A stretch of DNA of 64,000 nucleotides, from positions 14,260,001 through 14,324,000 of the forward strand of contig OX621237.1 in NCBI GenBank assembly GCA_951640165.1, given 5' to 3'. Numbering within the stretch: position 1 is the first letter of the stretch; every line of letters begins with the position of its first letter. Shown here piece after piece: positions 54,595 to 63,144 of this stretch. Origin of the DNA: Pseudoips prasinana (lineage: Eukaryota > Arthropoda > Insecta > Lepidoptera > Nolidae). Below the pieces are notes generated by a model. The model was not told the DNA's origin. It worked only from the letters and a program-made list of their open reading frames with translations, and made no database searches. The position numbers and the translations under genes were made by a program.

Positions 54595-57441
54595 TCAAGA
54601 GATAGTAATGTCACTGGGTTCAATCCTGGGTGGAAATTGTTTCTTCGTCTTATCTCTGTTGCGGAGATCTTCTCGCAGGAGTGCTAAATTCTCATAATGA
54701 TCGATTGAAGAGTCGAGGAGTTTCATGCAAACTCTGGCTGCTGCGGTCTGATGTTCTTGCTCCGCCGCCAACGTGACATCTGTCTCCTGGCACGCTGTTA
54801 GTACTTTCTCCAACATATCATCTATACTGGAAGATAAAGAAGATCTATCATAACTGAATTGATAATAATTCAAGCAGATAACATTTTACTTATGTGCTAG
54901 TAATAGCACATAAGTAAAATTTTATCTGCTTGATGTATGCTTGCACAAAATTACTTTTCAAGTAACATAAGCACAAAAAAATTCTTTACTCCACCAAAAT
55001 ATCTGTAACAGATGAACGGCAAGCATTACCAAGTGAAACATAGCAAAGAACTACCTTAATGAAACTTTTTTCATTTAACATCCGCATAGAAATTGGTATT
55101 TCTTCTTGGGAACTAAGGCGCCGCAAACATACAGATACATAGCCATACAAAGCCATACGAGGTTAATAAATACGACTAAAAAGGAATATTATTAATGGCA
55201 CATCAAATAAATAATCACATATCAATATATTATCATCATTTATATGCTTTTTTAAATCAAATAAATTACTTTACTACAAATAAACTGAATGTTTAACAAA
55301 ACTAGTACGGCAGAAAAAAATAAAATATACATCAGCATGACATTACTTTTATCCTCATAATGCGATACAAATAAATTTATTTAAGTACAAAAATTCTAAA
55401 TGTTTATCAAAAATACTAACTGCACAGCAAATTAACTAGTGCGCATGTAGAAGATACTCATTGTCAAAGCAAAATATCTATCCGAGTAGCATGTATACTA
55501 ATAGGCACCACAAAACTTGCTCATCATATTTGTCTTAATTTTGAAGAAGACATGCAAGGCAAATTTTGTAGTAACAATACCTTTTTTCATTGCATTATTT
55601 CTAAAAGCACAGCAAATTAACTGAAAATGGGCTTACATAATTATGTCATACGCAACAAACATGGTTAAGGAATGGTCGGAAAACCATAAACCAGAGACTT
55701 TTTCGACTCTACCCCCGATTGAACTGAAAGAATGGACTCTTGCGTGGGAACACCCAAATACTTCGAAATATTTTATTCCGAATTTTTATGTTCCGATTTT
55801 TAAAAGTCCGAATTTGATAAAACCTAAGAATTGTAATGTCTATTATTAAATATCACGAAATTTATCTTACCGAAAGTCTACTTGCTAATAGAAAAGTAGG
55901 TTAGGTTAGGTTAGAACGGTGACCCTGTCAGAAACGACTTGCTAATAGAAAAGTAGGTTAGGTTAGGTTAGAACGGTGACCCTGTCAGAAACGACTTGCT
56001 AATAGAAAAGTAGGTTAGGTTAGGTTAGAACGGTGACCCTGTCAGAAACGACTTGCTAATAGAAAAGTAGGTTAGGTTAGGTTAGAACGGTGACCCTGTC
56101 AGAAACGACTTGCTAATAGAAAAGTAGGTTAGGTTAGGTTAGAACGGTGACCCTGTCAGAAGGCGATGGATTATAGTGGAACAAAAAGTGGAAACAAATC
56201 CATGAATGGATTTGTTTAGTGGGTTAAAGTGGAATAGAGCCAAACCCCGCAGCGCCGGAGCCGTGACAGAAACAATGCTTGCTGCATGTTGCATGCCTGC
56301 TTCCATGTTGCATTGCATGCCTGCTTGCTTGCTGCATTCCTGCTTGCATGCTGCCAATTTTATCATTTTTTGCTGATCTCATTATGTTGTACTTAATAAA
56401 TAATAAGATGATTATGACCAATAAATTGTTGTTTCATTTAGAAAAACTGCTGTAAGTAATATATAAATAGGAGCTATATTACAAAAAAAAAAGAGTTACC
56501 AGGTATAATGTGCATTAGTCATTATAAGCAGTGCATTAATAAAATTGCTTTGCATTAAGTTAAACAGCCGTACGTTACGAAAATAAATTGTAGTGTGTTT
56601 TCTAATACTTTAGAGTTGAGTATTCTGCTGTGCAATCAGTAATTTTGATGGAAATTTGGATTATTATTTCATAAAAAAAGTATTTTATTTGATTTGCGTT
56701 TAAATACCACCCGACTAAAAATAGAGAATGAAAAAGGTATACGACACCAGCTATCGTACAAAGAAGAAAGTATAGGTAAACCAGTAAAAGATGTAGAAGT
56801 GCCTGACGTGACCAATATACAAAAAATCTCGTGAGTACCACCACACATATAAACTACTTACATATTATATAGTGATCTAAATACAACATTATGCCGCTGT
56901 TCCTCCAGAGATGTGCAAGGAAAGTAAGTGGTTCCACCATGTGGGTAGGGAAGCTGTGTAGCTGGGTTTATATAGTGTGGTTCTAGCTAACTAACACAAT
57001 CAATTTACTGGTAGTACAGTGGTAGTGGTTACAGCTGGTTGCACTACGAATAGGTACATCCCCTCTGTCGTTCTTTGTATCTTTCTTTTCCACCATCGCG
57101 CCAAATTAGACTAGGAAAATTACATAGTACTATTTGTAACTGTATCTACACTTGCCACTTAACTTCCTAGCACATCTCCGGTGGAAACGCAGAATTAGTG
57201 GTTCTTACTTTCGTTTTCGAATTTCTAGGTAAAGACAGAAAAAGATGACTAGAAGGGTCAAAATGGCAGCATTGAGTTGAGGCCACGTGACATCCTGGCT
57301 CACGAGGAGAAACCGTGCGACGCGCACCTTGGGCACCACCTCCCACAGCGGAAACCCTGGCAACAGTAGCGTCAGCGGCAGTGCGAACACCACCAGAGCG
57401 CCTACAACCACGGTAGCGTCGCACTCACTCCTATTAATCAT
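54595..57441 (-). CDS. Two-exon gene for a predicted 154-residue two-pass membrane protein
   Basis: Exon 1 CDS is 57441-57209 (233 nt) and exon 2 is 54826-54595 (232 nt), joined across a 2382-bp intron. The donor AAA|GTAAGA and acceptor CTTTATCTTCCAG|T are strong, and the phases fit exactly (2+1), giving 154 codons plus stop. Residues 11-30 (VVVGALVVFALPLTLLLPGF) and about 57-72 (LNAAILTLLVIFFCLYLE) are hydrophobic; a basic EIRKR follows. Exon 2 adds a charged, helix-prone part (EKVLTACQETDVTLAAEQEH, SSIDHYENLALLREDLRNRD) and a short tail. I take the ATG at 57439-57441, because an in-frame stop lies about 57 bases upstream. I do not recognise the family and assign no function. An extra upstream exon remains possible. 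Confidence 0.6.
54870..54933. repeat. 30-bp-stem hairpin with 4-nt loop
   Basis: The arms (TCAAGCAGATAACATTTTAC... and inverse) differ at one base over 30 bp, with loop GTAA. It lies within the intron, about 45 bases upstream of the exon 2 acceptor. Confidence 0.85.
55881..56162. repeat. Minisatellite, five 57-bp units with TTAGG runs
   Basis: Units start CTTGCTAATAGAAAAGTAGG at 55881, 55938, 55995, 56052 and 56109, and are nearly identical. Each contains GGTTAGGTTAGGTTAG, three TTAGG telomere-type units, followed by AACGGTGACCCTGTCAGAA. The last unit breaks off after CTGTCAGAAG. Confidence 0.95.
56192..56217. repeat. Perfect palindrome, 12-bp arms, GA loop
   Basis: AAACAAATCCAT, GA, ATGGATTTGTTT. 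It has the same two-base GA loop as the two hairpins at 48693-48755. Confidence 0.85.
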
Positions 57442-57488
57442 CACGCTCTTGACTTCATTGGTATCGTCATCTTTATTTTGAATACCAT
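57441..57488 (-). promoter_or_regulatory. Upstream ORF overlapping the start of the two-exon gene
   Basis: ATG at 57486-57488 in a strong context (A at -3, G at +4: TCAAAATGG) opens a 15-codon frame. It stops at TGA 57441-57443, sharing one base with the main ATG (TGATG). Such an overlap could allow termination-reinitiation control. Upstream sequence (ACATCAAACTGTCAAATATA) may be core promoter. Confidence 0.4.
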
Positions 57489-57661
57489 TTTGATATTACC
57501 AATTAAAAATTTTATATGACAAAATACTATATTTGACAGTTTGATGTCAGCGTGATTGATGAAAGATTATACAAGAACTTTGTGCGATTCGTGATAGATT
57601 TGTGTAAGTAGGCTATATTTAAAGAGTACTGTACATATATTGTTTCCATGATTAAAAAATA

Positions 57662-58427
57662 AGGGTCTGTTTCACAATGTCCAGATAAAGTGTCGGATAG
57701 CTAACTACCAAATAACCTGACAGATATAAGTTCTGGATAAAACACATTTCGTTTCACCACCACCTTCGCGATAAATTTATTTGCCAGATAGCTATTCGGC
57801 AGTTACTAATCGGTAGTTTTGGCAACGTCGCATTTTGTCGTATCGTCTTACGAAAAAGACAACCTATAATACATTTCTTATGATACACCTAAAAACACCT
57901 TTTTACAATTTTTTTATGGTTAGCATTTTCAGGTTTGCATAAATATTTTCAAATTTATCTTTTAACTATTATTTTATATAATAAAAATACATACATAATT
58001 TTATTTTTTTTTCGTGAAATTAAACGTACGAAAGTCAAAAAAAGTAAATAAAATAAATAGACGTCAAATGTTAATGTCAACAAATGTTTGTTGCAGTGTT
58101 TCGGTGGTGTTTTTCTTAGCGGTGTCGGATTTACGCGCGGTTCACGATCAAATAATTCATCAATTTCGTCTTCAATAGTATCAAGTTTTACCATTTTATT
58201 CTAACAATAAACACCACCGAAATAAACATCGAATGACATCTGTCAGATATCTTATCCATCAGTTAACTTTGCTATCTGAAGCTTGATCTGGCCAATAGTT
58301 TACTTGGCAGTTTATTTGCCAGTTAGCACTATTCATGGATTGTGAAACGCAAACGATGAATTTATTCGATAGATAAGTAGCAAGTAGCTTATTCGGGACT
58401 TTACCTGGACATTGTGAAACAGGCCCT
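57662..58427. mobile_element. Non-autonomous TIR transposon upstream of the two-exon gene
   Basis: Begins AGGGTCTGTTTCACAATGTC and ends with the inverse of AGGGCCTGTTTCACAATGTC. It is flanked by TA on each side (57660-57661, 58428-58429). 766 bp. A second TTTCACAAT motif lies inward at about 58342. A 79-residue frame on minus (57955-58194) has an acidic start (TIEDEIDELFDREPRV) but no transposase motif. TA target suggests the Tc1/mariner group; other TIR groups cannot be excluded. Confidence 0.75.
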
Positions 58428-58800
58428 TAATCGTTTTTTATTGTAGCCCGTATAAAAGGACGAGGTATTTTACTACCATCAAAATCGTAAAATTCCACGT
58501 GCTGAGAGGCTTTAATTAATAGGTTATGGGGTGACGGTGGAGCATAATTAATCAATATGCTTTGGCATGATACTTATTATCCTATTAACACTAGATTAAA
58601 CTAAATGGACTGAACTAGCATAAAACTGTGCAATGCATGAAACATTGTGACTATGTCTATATTAGTTATGTTAAACTAAAGTCGTCTTTTTGTCGTCTTT
58701 TGGTAGTCAGCCAGAGTGAGTTAGTACACTCGCTGATCCCGGACAACTAGCTTACAAAATATCATATTGTACAAGAATCGAACCCATATTATGGTATATA

Positions 58801-58961
58801 TGTCGCAGGGATATGATCAAAACAGGGATTTGGCCAAATCCCTAAGGGATTTGATCAAATCACGGAGGATGTTAAAATAACAACACGATTTTATCATTTA
58901 CCTAAACAAATCTGGTGATTTGACAAATCCCACTAAATAAATCTAGTGATTTGAACAAATC
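58801..58961. repeat. Left Ginger-like TIR with four GATTTG/CAAATC dyads
   Basis: Dyads at 58825-58842 (18-bp perfect palindrome GGGATTTGGCCAAATCCC), 58848-58861 (GATTTGATCAAATC), 58917-58929 (GATTTGACAAATC) and 58948-58961 (GATTTGAACAAATC). The right TIR (61306-61427) repeats the first two exactly and has one worn third. These are likely transposase binding sites, which is inference. Confidence 0.8.
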
Positions 58962-59157
58962 CCAAAATTGGTTCAGTGAAATGATAAAAATAACTTTTCT
59001 GTGGTATTTTAAAGGTTTATTTTGTAAGATTACCTACATAATTATAATAATCAGGTGTAGTACAATGCAATATTGATCTCAAAAATCACCACTAACACAT
59101 AATTATGTAAAAAAAATAAACAATAATTTCTTAAAAAATGATATGCTTTTGTAATAA

Positions 59158-59748
59158 TCATTTAAAACACGTAGCAGATTTGTGGCAACGTGAATTACAC
59201 AGAACATTATTTTTCTTACAGGCACATTTATTCGTTTTGCATCGTATTTTGGACTCTTGGCAAGAACACTGTTTGAATCCTTGACCTCCAAATAAAGATA
59301 ATTTTCCTGCAATTTCACGCAAACTCAGCTTAGTAGATGGAACTGAATCGGTTAATGTAACTGTAGATAATTGAAGAACGTTTCTAGGAAGCCAGACTCT
59401 TATGATGCCAACTGAAGTACCGATTTGAAATAAATTGTTTTTCGTATCTAAAACAAAACCTATTTGCATCTAGTGGACCTCTGTCTACTTTTGGTACATC
59501 AACCAAAACGGTGGAACCAACTAATATATCCTTGAATTTCTTTGAACAAGTTTCTTTCATTTTATCAGCAGAATTTTTAAATTTTGTGAAGCATCTTCCC
59601 TTTGCTTTTTAATGTTCTCTTCTTTTTGGCATAATAAGCATATAACTCCCGAACCATATCCTTCTTCGCTTGTCATAATGCCACATATTGCATGCACGGA
59701 ATTTCCGCAAATGTCACATGAATGTGCTCCTGTCCACAAACAATACAA
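59158..59748 (-). pseudogene. C-terminal part of Ginger-like transposase, out of frame
   Basis: Two further pieces of the same protein follow in other frames. 59748-59557 has a PHD-like Cys pattern (HSCDICGNSVHAICG ... VICLLCQK). About 59540-59158 covers VLVDVPKVDRGPLDA, then after a shift near 59460 GIIRVWLPRN, LSLREIAGKLSLFGGQGF and a final Cys-rich array (CSCQESKIRCKTNKCACKK, VLCNSRCH). So at least two frameshifts (near 59735 and 59460) separate it from the main frame. The good residue conservation says the breaks are recent. Confidence 0.8.
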
Positions 59749-61085
59749 ATAATTTCCTGTACTCTCACAACTGATTCACTCTCTGACACAATAGGTGGTT
59801 CAGCTGATAATTCAGGTATTAAAATAGCATTTTTATCTAATTCCGCATGTACAACATTCATAGGGTTATCATTAGCAGTTTCAGACGGCATGACTGATGT
59901 ACCAGCTTCAACTCGCTCTGAAGTCAAAGTGTTATCTTCATGAGATTCAATAGTTAGTTGTACCTCAGAAGTTGTGGCGTTGTTATCAATTGATTCAGTA
60001 GCTAATACGTTATGCTGTTTAAAAAGTTGATCCAAACCCTCTTCAGTAACTAACTTGTCAAGTAATTCTGTTGAAATATGAGTAGATCGGATTTCTGTTT
60101 TTGGTTCTGTTCCAAATAACGCCTTGTAAGGTGAACGCTTAATGGTACGATGAAAGGAGGAATTCTTTTGAAATTGAACAAAATAACAGCCGATTGCCCA
60201 ATTTTTACTGTCATTGTCAATTAACCAAGCCCGTAACATCGCTTCGACATCTTGGTTTGCACGCTTAACTGACCCTTGACTCGCTGGATGTCTAGGCCTA
60301 CCATTAATAATTTTGCATGCTGGCCACATAGTAGTTAATTCTTGAATGATTGCAGCAGTAAACTCACGGCCATTGTCACTTTGTAGAATATGGGGACAAC
60401 CTACTTCCAGGAAAATTTTTAAAAGTTCCATTGCTACTTCAGCTGCTCTTTTTGAAATCAATGGTCGCAGAAAACTGAACTTTGTTGCGTGATCTTGATA
60501 ATGTAATAACCATTTATAATTCCTGTTGGGGGTTGACTGTAGGTCAATCAAATCAACCTGGCCACGATGGTTAAAATCATTAGAGACAATCGGGCAAACA
60601 ACAATACCTTTTCTTGGGAATTTCTTTTTAGATTGACATACCGTACACAGTTTTAAAAATTCTAATACAACAGAAGTGGGAATTAAATATCTGGATTTCA
60701 AATTGTACAGCATTTTATCTCTGCCTCCGTGGCCCGTCGCCTGATGGATCTCACAAAGTATAGCATAAAATTTATTTGGAGGCACTATCTTAACCACTGA
60801 GTCAGAAGCTAACTTCCTTTTTAATATCAAAAACTTCGTTGTGCCTACCTCCATTACATCATATTTGTTACTGTAATAATATTGCTTGTTTGTTCTCTTA
60901 AGATTCAGTACTGGAGCTGATTTAAATTGTTCAATCGCTGTAATCGCCTCTTCTATCCTCTCTTGAGACCACAATGGCTTTTCCTTATCATGCCGCCCCT
61001 CTAAAATCGTCATAACAGCTTCATTAAACTGTTCCTCATACACAAACCCAGTACGAGGCTGATTGTGTTCCATATTCAAAGCCAT
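59673..61085 (-). CDS. Ginger-like integrase-type transposase, frameshifted, catalytic Glu replaced
   Basis: 470 residues from a true ATG (61083-61085). An H2C2 zinc-binding domain uses H114, H119, C147 and C150 (EIHQATGHGG ... LCTVCQSK). The retroviral-type integrase core shows D178 (HRGQVDLIDL) and D237 (LQSDNGREF). The third acid should lie in the HPASQGSVxRAN motif, 36 residues after D237, but codon 60266-60264 is AAG (K274) rather than the expected GAG, one transition away. A long acidic, low-complexity stretch follows (about 345-440) before a frameshift near 59735 cuts off the zinc-finger and Cys-rich C-terminus. Such a protein would be expected to bind DNA but not cut it. KRBA2-like host-gene status is unlikely because intact TIRs and target duplication surround it. 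Confidence 0.85.
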   Translation of the reverse strand: MALNMEHNQPRTGFVYEEQFNEAVMTILEGRHDKEKPLWSQERIEEAITAIEQFKSAPVLNLKRTNKQYYYSNKYDVMEVGTTKFLILKRKLASDSVVKIVPPNKFYAILCEIHQATGHGGRDKMLYNLKSRYLIPTSVVLEFLKLCTVCQSKKKFPRKGIVVCPIVSNDFNHRGQVDLIDLQSTPNRNYKWLLHYQDHATKFSFLRPLISKRAAEVAMELLKIFLEVGCPHILQSDNGREFTAAIIQELTTMWPACKIINGRPRHPASQGSVKRANQDVEAMLRAWLIDNDSKNWAIGCYFVQFQKNSSFHRTIKRSPYKALFGTEPKTEIRSTHISTELLDKLVTEEGLDQLFKQHNVLATESIDNNATTSEVQLTIESHEDNTLTSERVEAGTSVMPSETANDNPMNVVHAELDKNAILIPELSAEPPIVSESESVVRVQEIICIVCGQEHIHVTFAEIPCMQYVAL

Positions 61086-61431
61086 TCTCTATAATTTTCG
61101 TAAAATTATACTCTTCTAATTTATTTAAAAGTGCGTGCGTCCGTCTTTTATAGTGTTTAGAACTAACTGAGACCGCGTGCGGGCGCCGCGGGTGAGTGCG
61201 CGGTGGAGCAGGGGGTGCGGTCATTCACAAGCAAGCGCAAGCGCGACGTAAACAAGAACTGAACATGTTTTATTGTCATTTCACTGAATCAATTTAGGGT
61301 TTTGACAAATCACCAGATTTGTTTAGGGAAATGATAAAATCGTGTTGTTATTTTAACATCCTCCGTGATTTGATCAAATCCCTTAGGGATTTGGCCAAAT
61401 CCCGGTTTTGATCATATCCCTGCGACATATA

Positions 61432-63144
61432 CATATTTATTATTAGCACATAGAAGTGGCTATCCGTCTAGTGAACTATGTCGCTGTAATTCTCGCTTAT
61501 TTCAGTCAGAAAATAAAGATACAGTCGTGTTGTAGTTTATTTTCCCCTTCATTTCAAATTATTGACGCAAACATTTTATTCCCGTTACGAAAAACCATCA
61601 AAGAAGCGATGGCCATTTGTGAGGTTTACTATCCAAAATTCGCGAGGCAGCAAATGGTCCCGCGCGGAACCTGTGTCCGTCATATGGAGCCGACGACGCG
61701 CCGCTCGCGCGGCATATCAATTTCGACTAGGTACACACAATAAAATTGGACGGTCTCCGGAGAGGGCTTAAACGATTCGCCGTTTTGTCTCGGGGCCCAG
61801 CTGCGTAATGACCGGAGCAGGAAAAAATTGTCAGCAAGAAAACGCGAGGGTAGTCGGGTTTATGTGCACGCGGCAGCTGGCGGCAGCGGGCGGCGACGCG
61901 CTCCTAACGGCCTCTGCTTACCTCGCAAAACCCGCGCCAATTTTATTTATCGAAAATATAAACCGATTTGCGGAGGGCCCTCGTAAATTCTGAACGGCTG
62001 ATTTATGGCGGTTACAAGACGCGCTTAAAACAAAGTTGCTTCTTAAAGGACATCCTTAGCTATCTATTGCGTCCTTAAAGAGACCTGTAATGAAAAGCCA
62101 GCTTTCCAAATGAATTCAAGAAGGTCCACATATAATAATTTCCGATATAACATACATATTATTATGTTGAAGCGAAATAAGCTAAGTAGTTTCCTATAAG
62201 TACCTATATCTAATGTAGCTATGATTGTGACAGTAAGTAAACCAATATTCACTAAGTCAGTTCCACGAGGGTTACGTTATCTTGTGTACCCACACAGATA
62301 ACGTATAATTTGGTTTAAGAAATATGGGTAGCAAGAGAATTTTCATTTTAGCTCGAAAACTGTTAATTGGGAATATTTGGAAAAAGGAACCATACATTTA
62401 TGGATGTTCTGTGCTGAAAATCCAGTTTATATTTTATTATAGGCAATAACTTTATACCTAGTTTAGATCCAAAGTGTCAAAAGTGTAGTATATAAACCTT
62501 TATTTAAAAGTAAGCTGTGATACTTATTACATTTCAACCCGTCGACACCGAGTGGACACTAATGCAAGTTGATTTTAGTTGGTTAATACTTTTATATTTA
62601 TTTCTTACGTATTTATCTACTTCAAATATGCTTTCTATTAGCAGAAATGATGTAAAACAATTTCACGTCCAACGTTCCACTGGTTTTTTGTTTAAGAATG
62701 TGCTAAAATCACAAATCGTCATTTATGCACCAATTCAGCTCGTTAAACAATCGTGTTATAAATCATAAATATAACTTGAATACCACACAAGGTAATCAAA
62801 GTACCCTAAATCTAAAGTAAATTGGAAAGCTCATAGGATTGCGTGTCACTAAAAACTTCCTCACGGAATTAACAAGCTTTGACTGGATCGCAAACAACTC
62901 CCTGCGGAACCCTGCGTCTAAAGAGACGGGCCACGCGAATCAATTAGATGATTTGAGGCTTGCGGCTTCGCGTGACGGAACCCCACTCGATCCCACAATG
63001 TTCATGTGTAGGATAAGTAAGTAGGTACAATTTATTAGATGGGGTGGGAGTTGTTTGGCGCTAAAACAATGTATAATGTAGTTAGTATACATTCTTCCCA
63101 ATAATTTTTAAGGGACAAGTCAAAGCGAAATAGCAATTTATTAT
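61432..63144. other. No gene; GC-rich island
   Basis: About 61590-62020 is GC-rich and looks single-copy; frames there (61456-61993) lack domains. The rest is AT-rich. The frame 62517-62768 is not recognised and is not called. Confidence 0.4.

Larger units (their letters stand above)
54827..57208 (-). other. Intron of the two-exon gene
   Basis: Bounded by GT...AG on minus. It contains the hairpin at 54870-54933, the 57-bp minisatellite at 55881-56162, a perfect 26-bp GA-loop palindrome at 56192-56217 and a GCATGCCTGCTT-rich stretch at about 56275-56355. A 68-residue frame on plus (55643-55849) and an 80-residue frame on minus (56602-56844) are not supported. Confidence 0.55.
58801..61427 (-). 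mobile_element. Ginger-like DNA transposon, complete ends
   Basis: Ends TGTCGCAGGG...CCCTGCGACA with ~122-bp terminal inverted repeats (two mismatches), flanked by TATA at 58797-58800 and 61428-61431. TGT...ACA termini, a 4-bp target duplication and an integrase-type transposase with a C-terminal Cys-rich end are the hallmarks of the Ginger superfamily and of the KRBA2-like genes derived from such elements. The transposase is disrupted, so the copy is not autonomous now. About 43 bp extra subterminal sequence is present only at the left end. Confidence 0.88.

Noticed and set aside
55643..55849. 68-residue frame on plus inside the intron
   Set aside because: Real ATG, but no domain, a biased AT-rich end and antisense position to a better-supported gene; evidence too thin.
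59673..61085. Host KRBA2-like domesticated gene
   Set aside because: Intact terminal repeats, exact target duplication and frameshifts fit a transposon copy better than a host gene.
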